DNA of 64,000 nt from Rhizobium sp. ARZ01 (GCF_014851675.1 NZ_JACVAE010000004.1:186001-250000), one strand, 5' to 3'; positions 34,732 to 43,967 are shown, numbered from the stretch's first letter. Numbers and translations: made by a program. The notes: generated by a model from the sequence alone, not told the origin.

Positions 34732-36224
34732 GACTGCACGCCTTGCAGGCGGCGGTAGAGGTCGCGGAAGGTGGAATAGCCCCGCTCATAGGTGTCGCGA
34801 TTGCCGGGATTTGGGGTGAACAGCGTGTCGCGGGTGGTAAAGGCCACGATGCCGTCCCACTCGGCCGCGCCAAGGCCGACGGCGGCCGTCCAGGCCGCGC
34901 CGAGGCAGGAGCCCGGATGCCCGGCGAGGCGTTGCAACGGCTGGCCGAGGACATCGGCGACGATGCCCATCCAGACGGAGGATTTCGCCCCTCCGTCCGA
35001 AACCAGGAAGCGCGTGGTCCGGTGGCCCGCCTCGTTGAAGGTTTCGATATGGTGGCGGATCGCATAGGCATAGGATTCCAGCACCGCCCGCCAGACATGG
35101 CCGAGATCATGCGACAATGTCAGCCCGTTCAGCGCGCCCCGCGCCGCGGGATCGTGCAGCGGCGTCTTTTCGCCGAGCAGATAGGGCAGGAAGGTCAGGC
35201 CCATCGCCCCCGCCGGGCGTTCGGCGGCCATGGCATCCAGCGCCGCATGGCGTGAGCCTTCGAGGGGGGCGATCCCTCCCGCGAAGGTGTCGACAAACCA
35301 GTTCAGCACCGAGCCGCCGGTCGACATGCAGCCGTTCGGCAGCCACAGGCCGGGGATCAGGTGGTAATCGAGAAACAGCCGGGAATCGGGGTTCAACACG
35401 TCGGTCGCGGTCAGGATATCCACCGCACCGCCGAATTTCAGCAACACGTCGCCGCTGTGCACCACACCGGCCCCAAGGCAGGAGGCGATCATATCCGCCG
35501 CGCCGCCGACAACGGGTATCCCTTCCGCAAGACCCGTCTCGCGTGCGCCTTCGGCGGTGACATGGCCGAGAATGGCCGAGGAGCCGATCAGCGGCGGCAG
35601 CAGATGCGGCGGAATCCCGGTCTTTTCCGCCTGTTCGAGGTCGATCGCGCCGCTGGCGACATTGACGATCCCCGCCTCCAGCGCCCAGTTCTGCTCGACG
35701 GCGGCTTTGCCGGTCAGACGGTAATTGATGTAATCGTAGGAACCGAGCAGGGTTTTGGCTTTTACCAGCACCTCCGGCTCATGCCGGGCCAGCCACCGGA
35801 TTTTCGCGCCGACGAGCTGCTGGTTGATGCCGCAGCCCGCCGCGTCGAGAAAGACGGGTTCGTCGATCTCGCGGCGGATATCCTCCACCTCCGCCCCGGC
35901 GCGGCCGTCGCTTTGCTGGATCGAGCGGCGCAGAGGCCGCCCCGCCTCATCGAGGAGAACCGTCGCGGGCAGCATTCCAGCCACGCCGATCCCCGCAATA
36001 TCCGTGGCCTCGATGCCGGATTGCGCCAGGAGATCGGGAATGATGGCGCAGCAGTTCCGCCACCATTCTTCCGGATCCTCCTCAGCCCAGCCGGGCTTTT
36101 CCGCATAAAGCGTTACCGGCCGCGAGGCGAGCGCCAGAACATTGCCGGCGGTATCGGCCAGAATGCCGATGGTGGAGGTGGTGCCGATATCGAGGCCAAG
36201 AAAGGCGGTCATTCGAGGGTTCAT
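34728..36224 (-). CDS. FGGY-family carbohydrate kinase
   Basis: This 498-aa kinase has the two-domain FGGY layout: LGLDIGTTSTIGILAD (phosphate loop), IGVAGMLPATVLLDEAGRPLRRSIQQSDGRA, then GLTFLPYLLGEKTPLHDPAARGALNGL and SDGGAKSSVWMGIVADVLGQP in the C-terminal ATP-binding domain. It resembles xylulokinase/ribulokinase-type enzymes; the sugar cannot be told from sequence. The start at 36224 overlaps the stop of the DeoR gene (ATGA), indicating translational coupling. It probably phosphorylates the ketose formed by the neighbouring dehydrogenase. Confidence 0.88.
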   Translation of the reverse strand: MNPRMTAFLGLDIGTTSTIGILADTAGNVLALASRPVTLYAEKPGWAEEDPEEWWRNCCAIIPDLLAQSGIEATDIAGIGVAGMLPATVLLDEAGRPLRRSIQQSDGRAGAEVEDIRREIDEPVFLDAAGCGINQQLVGAKIRWLARHEPEVLVKAKTLLGSYDYINYRLTGKAAVEQNWALEAGIVNVASGAIDLEQAEKTGIPPHLLPPLIGSSAILGHVTAEGARETGLAEGIPVVGGAADMIASCLGAGVVHSGDVLLKFGGAVDILTATDVLNPDSRLFLDYHLIPGLWLPNGCMSTGGSVLNWFVDTFAGGIAPLEGSRHAALDAMAAERPAGAMGLTFLPYLLGEKTPLHDPAARGALNGLTLSHDLGHVWRAVLESYAYAIRHHIETFNEAGHRTTRFLVSDGGAKSSVWMGIVADVLGQPLQRLAGHPGSCLGAAWTAAVGLGAAEWDGIVAFTTRDTLFTPNPGNRDTYERGYSTFRDLYRRLQGVQS

Positions 36225-37093
36225 CCCGGAGAGTTTGGGGGTTGCAAGGGATCGGCGACGATGACCCGCACCCCCGCCGCATCCAGCACGGCGGCAAGCT
36301 CCGGCGGGGGCGGCGCATCGGTGATCAGTGTCGAGATTTCGGGGAGCGTGGCGATCAGGACGGTCGAGATCCGACGGAACTTGGTGCTGTCCATCAGCAA
36401 GACACGCTCGGCCGAGCGTTGCAGGAAAACGGTCTTCACCGCCACTTCCTCGGGCGAATAATCGAAGACGCCTTCGGTCGTCATGCCCGAGGCGGCGAGC
36501 AACGCCACATCGAAGTAATAACGGGAAAAGCCGTCCACGGCCTCCTTGCCGGTCAGCGACATTTCCTCGGCGCGGATCAGCCCGCCGCTCATGTAGGTCG
36601 CGATCCCGGCCCGCGCCATCGTCATGCCGATGCGCAGGCTGTTGGAGAAAGCGCGGAGCTGCGGATCCGGCCCCGCCTGAACGATGGCGTTGGCAGCGGC
36701 CAGAACCGTGGTGCCGAGATCGAAGGCAATGGTCATGCGCCCGGCGACATGGCGGGCGGCAGCTTGCGCGATGCGCGCCTTGCGCTCGGCATTCTGGCGC
36801 GACCGGGCCTCGAAAATCGGCTCGGCGTCGTCGATGACGGTCAGCGGCCCGCGCGTGAGCCCGACCGCACCGCCATGGACCCGTTCCAGCAAGCCGTCCC
36901 GCTCCAGCTCGGCGAGGTCGCGGCGCACGGTCATGTCCGAAATGCCGAATTCCTGCGCGATATCCGTGACCGAAATAGAGCCGCCGAGGTTCAGGCGTTC
37001 GAGAATGCGCGCTTTGCGCGCCTGTGCGGGCGCTCGTGAGCGTTCGCGCAAGGGCGGGGGAAGATTGGTGTTCGTCTTTTCCGGCTGCGTCAT
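36221..37093 (-). CDS. DeoR-family transcriptional repressor
   Basis: This 290-aa protein has the DeoR helix-turn-helix (RKARILERLNLGGSISVTDIAQEFGISDMTVRRDLAELERDGLLERVHGGA) and the C-terminal sugar-phosphate sensor domain (FDLGTTVLAAANAI, LRAFSNSLRIGM, GGLIRAEEMSLTG, LMDSTKF). It is the first gene of the DeoR-kinase-phosphatase operon and is divergent from the SDR-ABC operon. Family members sense phosphorylated sugars, so the kinase product is the likely inducer. Repeats in the intergenic region are probable binding sites. Start MTQPEK at 37093. Confidence 0.9.
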   Translation of the reverse strand: MTQPEKTNTNLPPPLRERSRAPAQARKARILERLNLGGSISVTDIAQEFGISDMTVRRDLAELERDGLLERVHGGAVGLTRGPLTVIDDAEPIFEARSRQNAERKARIAQAAARHVAGRMTIAFDLGTTVLAAANAIVQAGPDPQLRAFSNSLRIGMTMARAGIATYMSGGLIRAEEMSLTGKEAVDGFSRYYFDVALLAASGMTTEGVFDYSPEEVAVKTVFLQRSAERVLLMDSTKFRRISTVLIATLPEISTLITDAPPPPELAAVLDAAGVRVIVADPLQPPNSPG

Positions 37094-37224
37094 GTCTGTG
37101 GCCCGTTCCAAATATGAGTGAAAACGATGCTTCCCCAGCTGGTAGCACAGACTGGCAAGAATCTCCCCGTGTTTTCCGGGGCTCTCCGTTGTGCTCTTGC
37201 AGTGGATGCGGGCGTGGCTTCGAT

Positions 37225-37303
37225 CATAATGAAACATATAATGCAAATATATCGCACATAATCAAACATTTTTGTTGCGCGACGCAAAGAAATTTGTTTG
37301 ATT
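37225..37303. promoter_or_regulatory. Repeated operator elements between DeoR and SDR operons
   Basis: CATAATGAAACAT (37225-37237) and CATAATCAAACAT (37257-37269) are direct repeats with one difference, 32 bp apart. In addition AATCAAACA (37260-37268) pairs with TGTTTGATT (37295-37303) as a perfect 9-bp inverted repeat. The sites lie in the AT-rich gap between the divergent operons and are plausible DeoR targets. Confidence 0.65.
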
Positions 37304-37325
37304 TCGTTTAGCAGGAGGAATGCAG

Positions 37326-38126
37326 ATGGATCCAAGACAACTGGCCGAGCAAAAGCATCCGGGACTGGCGGGCAGGCGCGCCTTCGTGACGGGGGCTGCG
37401 ACCGGCATCGGCTTTGCAATCGCGAAGGCGTTGGCTGCGCAGGAGATTTCTGTCGTCGTCGCCGACCTCAATATCGAGGCGGCCCACGCTGCCGCCGCCG
37501 CGCTCGGCGCAGGTCACCATGCCGTGCAGATCGATGTGCGTGAGCGTCCGTCCGTGCAGGCGGCCTTCGATGAGGCCCTGTCGCTTGCTGGTGGCATCGA
37601 TATCTGCATCGCCAATGCAGGGGTTTCGACCATGCGCCAAGCGATCAATCTGACCGATGACGACTGGGATTTCAACATGGATGTCAACGCCCGCGGCGTC
37701 TTCCTGACGAACCAGGTCGTAGCACGCCATTTTCTCAGCGAAAACAAGGGTGTTATCGTCAATACCGCGTCGCTGGCCGCCAAGATCGGTGCGCCGCTGC
37801 TGGCGCATTACTCAGCGTCGAAGTTCGCCGTCGTCGGCTGGACGCAGGGCCTTGCGCGCGAACTGGCCCCGAAAGGGATTCGCGTCAACGCCGTCTGCCC
37901 CGGTTTCGTACGCACATCGATGCAGGAGCGCGAGATCCTCTGGGAAGCCGAATTGCGCGGCATGACCCCCGCCGAAGTGCAGGAGGACTATATCCGCCAG
38001 ACGCCGCTCGGCCGCATCGAAACGCCCGAGGATGTCGCCGGAGTTGTCGTCTTCCTCTGCTCCGATGCGGCGCGCTTCATGACCGGACAAGCCCTGAACG
38101 TCACCGGTGGGGTCTATACGACCTGA
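37326..38126 (+). CDS. Short-chain dehydrogenase/reductase (polyol or sugar dehydrogenase)
   Basis: This 266-aa classical SDR has the NAD(P) motif TGAATGIGFAIAKAL, an Asp at the end of beta-2 (VVVADLN), which favours NAD+, NAG in IANAGVST, and the catalytic Ser plus YSASK. The end NVTGGVYTT is normal. AGGAGGA at 37313-37319 selects the ATG at 37326 rather than that at 37320. It opens the import operon, so it probably oxidises the imported polyol to a ketose, which the FGGY kinase then phosphorylates. Confidence 0.87.
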   Translation: MDPRQLAEQKHPGLAGRRAFVTGAATGIGFAIAKALAAQEISVVVADLNIEAAHAAAAALGAGHHAVQIDVRERPSVQAAFDEALSLAGGIDICIANAGVSTMRQAINLTDDDWDFNMDVNARGVFLTNQVVARHFLSENKGVIVNTASLAAKIGAPLLAHYSASKFAVVGWTQGLARELAPKGIRVNAVCPGFVRTSMQEREILWEAELRGMTPAEVQEDYIRQTPLGRIETPEDVAGVVVFLCSDAARFMTGQALNVTGGVYTT

Positions 38127-38193
38127 TCCACCTGTTGTTCGATTTTGTTCGAATTGCGCCGCATCCCAACTCCAGCCCACCCATGAGGCTCCT

Positions 38194-39294
38194 TTGACCG
38201 CGATTACACTCGACACCATCAGCCGCGAATATGGCAGCGGGATATTCGGGGTGAGGGATGTTTCCCTCACCATCGAAGAAGGCGAATTCATGGTGCTTCT
38301 CGGGCCGTCGGGCTGCGGCAAATCCACGACGCTGCGGATGATCGCCGGCCTGGAGGAAGTCACCGCGGGCCGAATCCGTATCGGCGCGCGCGACGTGACC
38401 GAGCTGCCGCCGCGCGCGCGAAATGTCGCGGTCGTGTTCCAGAGCTATGCGCTCTATCCGCACATGTCGGTGCGCGAGAACATGCGTTTCGGCATGAAGA
38501 TGCGCGGCACGCCACTGGCCGAGCAGGATGCGAGGATCAAGTTGGCTTCCGAGATTCTCGGCCTTGTGCCCTATCTCGACCGCAAACCGGGTGCGCTTTC
38601 CGGCGGCCAGCGCCAGCGCGTGGCGCTCGGCCGGGCCATGGTGCGCGAACCGGACGTGTTCCTGATGGACGAGCCGCTGTCCAACCTCGACGCCAAGTTG
38701 CGCGGCGAGATGCGGCAGGAATTGGTGAAGCTGCACCGGCGCCTCGGCAAGACCATGGTGTTCGTCACCCATGACCATGTGGAAGCCATGACCATGGGCG
38801 ACCGCATCTGCATCATGCGCGACGGCTATATCGAACAGGTGGGTGCGCCGCTCGACGTCTATGCCAATCCGGTCAATACTTTCGTGGCGCAATTTCTAGC
38901 CTCGCCCGCGATGAACCTCATTCCAGCGCGGCTGACGGCGGCCGGAGGTGCGTTGTCGATCGATGCGGGACCGGTCTCGGGCGTCCTGCCTGGGGCCCAG
39001 TCCGCGCTCTACGCCCGTGCGGCGGCGGAACCGGTGATGCTCGGGCTGCGCGCCGAGGATCTCTTGACCGAGCCCACGCCGGATACTCTGCCTGTTACGG
39101 GCAAGGTGGTGATGCGCGAGGCGCTGGGCGCGGAAAACCTGATCGGCATCGAGGCTGGCGGCGTCACGGTGTCGGCGCGCACCGGACGGCATTTCCTGCC
39201 CGCCTTCGGCGATCAGGTGACGCTGCATGCTGATATGGATGCGATGCATCTGTTCAACGCCGCCTCGGGCGCGGCCTATCCGCGAAAGGCGTGA
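38194..39294 (+). CDS. Sugar ABC transporter ATP-binding protein (UgpC/MsmK type)
   Basis: This 366-aa ATPase has Walker A GPSGCGKST, the Q-loop VVFQSYALYPHMSVREN, the signature LSGGQRQRVALGRAMV, Walker B VFLMDEPLSNLDAKLR, the switch His in VTHDHVEA and a C-terminal TOBE domain, as in CUT1 importers. The likely start is TTG at 38194 with GAGG upstream; the only nearby ATG (38183) is out of frame. It energises the two permeases that follow. Confidence 0.9.
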   Translation: MTAITLDTISREYGSGIFGVRDVSLTIEEGEFMVLLGPSGCGKSTTLRMIAGLEEVTAGRIRIGARDVTELPPRARNVAVVFQSYALYPHMSVRENMRFGMKMRGTPLAEQDARIKLASEILGLVPYLDRKPGALSGGQRQRVALGRAMVREPDVFLMDEPLSNLDAKLRGEMRQELVKLHRRLGKTMVFVTHDHVEAMTMGDRICIMRDGYIEQVGAPLDVYANPVNTFVAQFLASPAMNLIPARLTAAGGALSIDAGPVSGVLPGAQSALYARAAAEPVMLGLRAEDLLTEPTPDTLPVTGKVVMREALGAENLIGIEAGGVTVSARTGRHFLPAFGDQVTLHADMDAMHLFNAASGAAYPRKA

Positions 39295-39297
39295 GCC

Positions 39298-40098
39298 ATG
39301 CTGCGGCGCGTCCTTTCCCATATCGGCCTGATCGTCGCCTGCATGATCGTGCTTTTGCCGATTCTGTGGGTGTTGCGCACCTCGCTGGTGCCCGAGCGCC
39401 TGTCCTATTCGACGGCGATTTTCCCCGAACTCACCCTCGACAACTATCGAGCGCTGTTCGGTCAAAAGAATTTCGGCACGAACTACCTCAATTCGCTGAT
39501 CGTGGCGGCGATGTCGGTGGTGCTGTCGATGCCGCTGGCGGCGATGACCGGCTATGCCTTCGCCCGCTTTCGCACCGGCGGCAAATTCGCCCGCTTTGCG
39601 ACGCTCGCCAGCCAGATGCTGCCGCCGGTCGCCCTGGCCCTGCCGGTTTTCATGCTGTACCGGCTGGCGGGGCTGACCAATTCGCTGACCGGGCTGACGC
39701 TGGCCTATGCCGCGATCAACCTGCCTTTTCTCACCTGGATCCTGATGGGTTTCTTCGAGTCCATTCCCGAGGAACTGGAAGGGGCCGCCATGACCGACGG
39801 CGCCACCCGCTGGGGCGCATTCTGGCGCATCGTGCTGCCGGTGGCGACCCCCGGCATCATGGCCGCCGCCGTGCTGGGCTTCATCCTGTCGTGGAACGAA
39901 TTTCTCTTCGCACTGATCCTTGGCGGCTCGAAAACCGCCACCGTGCCGGTGGCGCTCGCCGCGCTGCAAACATCGAACGGCGTTCAGATCGCGCAAGTCT
40001 CCGCCGGGGTCTCGCTCGCCATTCTACCGCTGCTGATCGCGGTGCGCTTCATCCAGAAATATCTGGTGCAGGGCCTGTCCTTTGGCTCAGTCAGATAA
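39298..40098 (+). CDS. Sugar ABC transporter permease (MalG type)
   Basis: This 266-aa inner-membrane protein has six hydrophobic segments and the EAA loop EELEGAAMTDGATRWGAFWRIVLPVATPG that docks on the ATPase. It belongs to the CUT1 MalG/UgpE group. Its start is one base beyond the ATPase stop region, so the two are coupled. The gene order ATPase-MalG-binding protein-MalF is not the commonest one but the set is complete. Confidence 0.9.
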   Translation: MLRRVLSHIGLIVACMIVLLPILWVLRTSLVPERLSYSTAIFPELTLDNYRALFGQKNFGTNYLNSLIVAAMSVVLSMPLAAMTGYAFARFRTGGKFARFATLASQMLPPVALALPVFMLYRLAGLTNSLTGLTLAYAAINLPFLTWILMGFFESIPEELEGAAMTDGATRWGAFWRIVLPVATPGIMAAAVLGFILSWNEFLFALILGGSKTATVPVALAALQTSNGVQIAQVSAGVSLAILPLLIAVRFIQKYLVQGLSFGSVR

Positions 40099-40138
40099 GT
40101 GCCTTCATGCCGACAGAAATGAAACCAGAGAGGAACAC

Positions 40139-41422
40139 ATGAAAACCGGATTGAAAAACAAAGCCTTCCTTGTCGCAGGCAGCCTGGCTGCCACTCTTTG
40201 GGCGGAGACCGCCCTTGCCGAAGGCGTGGTTTTGCGCGCGCTGATGGAGGATGTGCCCGAGACGAAAATCATCGAGGCGCTGCTGCCGGAATTCGAAACC
40301 GAAACCGGCATCAAGGTCGAATTCGAAAAAGTCGGCTATGGCGACATGCATGACAAGTTGGTGGCCCAGCTCGTCGGCGGCGAGAGCCAGTATAACCTCC
40401 TGTCGGTCGATTTCCTCTGGGCGGGCGAATTCCCTGCCGGCGGCTGGCTCGAGGATCTGAAGCCCTATGTGGAAAAGACCGGCTTCGACCTGGCCCCGGT
40501 CATCCCGTCGATGTTGGACCTTCTCGGCCGTACCGACGAGGCAATGCCGATCCTGCCGATGTACAACTATTCGATGGGGCTGATCTATCGTCCCGATCTT
40601 CTGGAGAATGCCGATCTTGCCGCCAAATTCGAAAAGGCGACCGGCAAGAAGCTCGCTGCTCCCGCCACGCTGGATGACTACGTCGCCATTGCGAAATTCA
40701 TGAAGGCCGAGGGTGGCGTCAACGGCGCTGCCATGCAGGGCCAGCGCGGCGATCCCAACTCGATGGAGTTCTCCAACTACCTCTTCGCCGCGGGCGGCGA
40801 TTATTTCGGCAAGGACCGCACCGTGGTGCTGAACTCCGAAGCGGGCAAACACGCGCTGAAGCTCTACACCGACATGATCGGCAACGCAGCCCAGACCGGC
40901 GCGCTTTCGGCCACGCTCGACGACACGTTGCGGCTGATGTGCGCGGGCGAGTCCTTCTCGATGGTGACCTACTGGTGGATGTTGCCGCAGATCGACAACG
41001 CCGAAGCCTGCCCGAAAGTCGCGGGCAAGGTGGCGATCTCGGTGATGCCGGGCGGCCATGGCGAAAGCGGCGGCTGGGGCTGGGGCATTCCCAAGAACAT
41101 CCCTGACGACCAGAAGGAAGCCGCCTGGAAGTTCATCTCGTGGGTGCAGTCCAAGGATGTCTCGGTGAAGCGCGCTCTACAGGGGCATGCCCCGGTGCGC
41201 TCGGATGTGTTCACGGATCCGGCGGTGCTGGCGAAGTATCCGTTCTACGCGCTGGCCGGCGAGATCGTGGCCGCGGGCAAGAGCTTCCCGATCTTCACCT
41301 ACTCGCCGCAGTACGAGGACCTGCTCGGCACCCAGATCTCGCTTGCCGCCAGCGGTGACGCAACGGTGGATGCCGCGCTGGAAGCTTCGGCCAAGGGGCT
41401 GCAAGAACTTTTGGCCAAGTAA
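40139..41422 (+). CDS. Sugar ABC transporter substrate-binding protein (CUT1)
   Basis: This 427-aa exported protein has a Sec signal (KNKAFLVAGSLAATLWAETALAE) and the family 1 extracellular binding fold (ALLPEFETETGIKVEFEKVGYGDMHDKLVAQLVGGESQYNLLSVDFLWAGEFPAGGWL). Two Cys residues may form a disulfide. It sets the ligand range of the importer; the compound cannot be named. AGAGAGGAA precedes the ATG. Confidence 0.9.
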   Translation: MKTGLKNKAFLVAGSLAATLWAETALAEGVVLRALMEDVPETKIIEALLPEFETETGIKVEFEKVGYGDMHDKLVAQLVGGESQYNLLSVDFLWAGEFPAGGWLEDLKPYVEKTGFDLAPVIPSMLDLLGRTDEAMPILPMYNYSMGLIYRPDLLENADLAAKFEKATGKKLAAPATLDDYVAIAKFMKAEGGVNGAAMQGQRGDPNSMEFSNYLFAAGGDYFGKDRTVVLNSEAGKHALKLYTDMIGNAAQTGALSATLDDTLRLMCAGESFSMVTYWWMLPQIDNAEACPKVAGKVAISVMPGGHGESGGWGWGIPKNIPDDQKEAAWKFISWVQSKDVSVKRALQGHAPVRSDVFTDPAVLAKYPFYALAGEIVAAGKSFPIFTYSPQYEDLLGTQISLAASGDATVDAALEASAKGLQELLAK

Positions 41423-41511
41423 ATTCCGTGCTTGCGGGCCCCGTTGGTGGCCCGCAAGCCGCTATCCGATTTCGCCGTGTAACGGCGTGAGAATATCAAA
41501 GGGATCGTCGC

Positions 41512-42387
41512 ATGAACGCGATCGCACGAAACAGGATCCGTGCCGGATGGAGCTTCGCAGCTCCGGGCCTGACCATGCTGACCGTGGTGATGGGGTTTCC
41601 GCTGCTCTACGCGCTGGCGATCTCGCTCTCCACGATGACCATGATCAAGCCCGCATTGAATGTCGCCGGCATGGCGAATTTCCTGAAGATCGCCAGCGAG
41701 CCGCTGTTCTGGCATTCGCTGTGGCTGACGCTGCGCTATTCGGCGGCCGCCGTGATCGGCGAGTTCGTCATCGGCCTGGCGATCGCGCTGATGCTGCGGC
41801 AGATTTTTACCGCACGCGGGCTCTATTTCGCCATCCTCACCGTGCCGATGGCCATGTCGCCGGTCGCCGTGGCGCTGATCTGGCGCATGCTGCTGCAGCC
41901 CAATCTGGGCATCGTCAACCAGACGCTTGCGGCAATGGGCCTGCCCATGGTCGACTGGCTGGGCGACAGTTCCCTCGCGCTTTCCACACTGATCTCAATC
42001 GACATCTGGCAACAGACGTCCTTCGTCGTCCTTCTGCTGTCGGCCGGGCTCGCCTCCTTGCCGAAGGAGCCCTACGAGGCCGCCGAAGTGGATGGCGCGG
42101 GCCCGCTCCAGCGGTTCTGGTACATCACCCTGCCGCTGCTTCGCCCGGTTTCGGTCATTGCGATCGTGATCCAGCTCATCAACGAATTCCGCACCTACGA
42201 CCTGATCTATGTGCTGACCAAGGGCGGCCCCGGCGTCTCGACCGAGCTTCTGTCCTTCTTCGCCTACAAACGAGCCTTTCAGGGTCTGCAGGTGAACGAG
42301 GGCTCCGCCGCCGCTTTCATTCTCCTCCTGATCATCCTGCTGATCACCATCGTCTTCTTCTGGCTGATCGAACGCCGGAAAAGCTGA
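41512..42387 (+). CDS. Sugar ABC transporter permease (MalF type)
   Basis: This 291-aa inner-membrane protein has six hydrophobic segments with the EAA loop LPKEPYEAAEVDGAGPLQRFWYITLPLLRPVS near residue 195. It is the second permease of the CUT1 importer. It begins 89 bp after the binding-protein gene. Confidence 0.9.
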   Translation: MNAIARNRIRAGWSFAAPGLTMLTVVMGFPLLYALAISLSTMTMIKPALNVAGMANFLKIASEPLFWHSLWLTLRYSAAAVIGEFVIGLAIALMLRQIFTARGLYFAILTVPMAMSPVAVALIWRMLLQPNLGIVNQTLAAMGLPMVDWLGDSSLALSTLISIDIWQQTSFVVLLLSAGLASLPKEPYEAAEVDGAGPLQRFWYITLPLLRPVSVIAIVIQLINEFRTYDLIYVLTKGGPGVSTELLSFFAYKRAFQGLQVNEGSAAAFILLLIILLITIVFFWLIERRKS

Positions 42388-42457
42388 TCGCCCTTCCCAA
42401 CCCTCTCAACCCAAGACTCGCCTTACGCCTTCCGGCTGGCGGAAAACGGAGAACAAC

Positions 42458-43264
42458 ATGACGAAATTTGCCGATCTTTTCCGCGGAATCAAACCGGTCA
42501 TCGCGATGGTTCACCTGAACCCGATGCCCGGCACTCCGCTTTACGACGCCGATGCCGGGGTCGAGGGCATCTACCAGAGCGCCCTGAGGGATCTCGATGC
42601 CCTGCAGGCCGCCGGGGTCGACGCCGTGATGTTCGGCAACGAAAACGACCGTCCCTATGAGCTCAAGGTCGATATCGCCACCACCTCGGCCATGGCCTTC
42701 GTCATCGGCCGCCTTGCCGAGCGGATCGAAAAGCCCTTCGGCGTCAATGTGCTGTGGGATCCCGACAGCACCGTCGCGCTGGCGGCGGCCACCGGCGCGT
42801 CTTTCGTGCGTGAGATCTTCACGGGCACCTATGCCTCGGACATGGGCCCCTGGACCCCGAATGCGGGCCGCGCCATGCGCCGCGCGCGCCAGCTCGACCG
42901 TAAGGATCTGGTGATCCTCAACAATGTTTCGGCCGAATTCGCCGCTTCGCTCGACAGCCGCCCGCTCGCGGACCGGGCGCGTTCGGCGGTGTTCTCCTCG
43001 ATTCCCGATGCCGTGCTGGTCTCGGGCGCTATCACGGGGGAGTCGGCGAAGATGGTCGATCTGGAATCGGTGAAGAAAGCGCTGTCCGATACGCCTGTTC
43101 TCGCCAATACCGGGGTCAAGCATGCGACGGTCACCGATGTGCTGAAGGTCGCCGATGGATGCGTCGTGGGCTCCTCGCTCAAGATCGATGGTCATACCTG
43201 GAACGCCGTCGATCCGCAGCGGGCGAAAGAATTCATGGCCATCGTGCGCAAGACGCGCGGCTGA
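42458..43264 (+). CDS. BtpA/SgcQ-family TIM-barrel protein
   Basis: This 268-aa protein matches the BtpA family: PVIAMVHLNPMPGTPLYD at the start, ALQAAGVDAVMFGNENDRPY, GVNVLWDPDSTVALAAATGASFVREIFTGTYASDMGPW and the C-terminal phosphate-site-like pattern VLANTGVKHATVTDVLKVADGCVVGSSLKIDG. The last motif resembles phosphate grips of TIM barrels. BtpA was first linked to photosystem I assembly in cyanobacteria, but most bacterial members, such as SgcQ, sit in sugar operons. It closes the import operon and may act on the phosphorylated intermediate as an isomerase or aldolase; this is inference. Confidence 0.85.
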   Translation: MTKFADLFRGIKPVIAMVHLNPMPGTPLYDADAGVEGIYQSALRDLDALQAAGVDAVMFGNENDRPYELKVDIATTSAMAFVIGRLAERIEKPFGVNVLWDPDSTVALAAATGASFVREIFTGTYASDMGPWTPNAGRAMRRARQLDRKDLVILNNVSAEFAASLDSRPLADRARSAVFSSIPDAVLVSGAITGESAKMVDLESVKKALSDTPVLANTGVKHATVTDVLKVADGCVVGSSLKIDGHTWNAVDPQRAKEFMAIVRKTRG

Positions 43265-43372
43265 CCGAAAGGCCGGGTGCGCGCTTGCGCGCTCCCGGTC
43301 CGCTAACGAGGCTATTGGTTTCTGCCGGACGCCGGCGCAGAGGATGAGAGACAGCAGCATCACCTGCGGTTT

Positions 43373-43850
43373 CTACTTCTCCGAAGGCGCGGAGGGAATG
43401 GTCGTTTTCTTCGGGTGAGCTGATGCTGACGAGAAGGAAGGTCTCGAAGCTCGGCTGGCTCCATGGTTTGACGATAATGCGGTGAGTGTGTGTGGCCAGC
43501 GCGGATCCGTGTGACGTGGGGTGACGAAGAGATATCGAAGCGCGGAGAAGATCGAAATGAAGCGCTGTAGACTTCCTGTTGATCGGAAACCTTGCATCGT
43601 CCTTTCCCGCTTTCGCAGCGGCAGATGAGAATTTTCCGCTCGATTGTTGAGACCCTTGTGGGATCGGTGCTCGACAGCCGGCATAACGTCACGCTTGGCT
43701 GCGCCATATGGGCGGAGCTTGTCCGTGATGATCCGCTTGGGCGGCATGCCTGCTTTCTTCAGTAGCCTGATGAGCAATCGCTTGGCGGCTTTCGTATCGC
43801 GTCGGCTCTGAACAATCTCGTCGAGAACCGACACCGTCCGCCTTTTCCTG
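43373..43850 (-). pseudogene. IS6-family transposase C-terminal remnant (right flank of sugar island)
   Basis: The minus strand encodes VLDEIVQSRRDTKAAKRLLIRLLKKAGMPPKRIITDKLRPYGAAKRDVMPAVEHRSHKGLNNRAENSHLPLRKRERTMQGF, the C-terminal half of an IS6-family DDE transposase, related to but clearly different from the left remnant. The N-terminal half, including the first catalytic Asp, is absent. At its 5' edge the reading frame runs straight into a gnd fragment, giving an artificial fused frame. Not functional. Confidence 0.87.
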
Positions 43851-43854
43851 CTGC

Positions 43855-43967
43855 CTGAACAGCCTGCGGCGACTGGTCGAACACAACGCAGTGATGGCCA
43901 TTCCTGAGCAGCCGGCGCGCCGTATTGGCACCCATGCGGCCGAGTCCGATCATACCGAGCTGCTTGA
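43855..43967 (-). pseudogene. gnd: N-terminal fragment of 6-phosphogluconate dehydrogenase
   Basis: About 37 codons read QLGMIGLGRMGANTARRLLRNGHHCVVFDQSPQAVQA, the NAD(P)-binding start of 6-phosphogluconate dehydrogenase. The expected initiating Met is replaced and the remaining 90% of the gene is missing; the break abuts the IS6 remnant. It seems to have been cut by an IS-linked rearrangement. Confidence 0.85.

Noticed and set aside
42458..43264. BtpA-family protein as evidence of photosynthesis genes
   Set aside because: The family name comes from cyanobacteria, but sugar-operon members are common and no photosynthesis gene is present.
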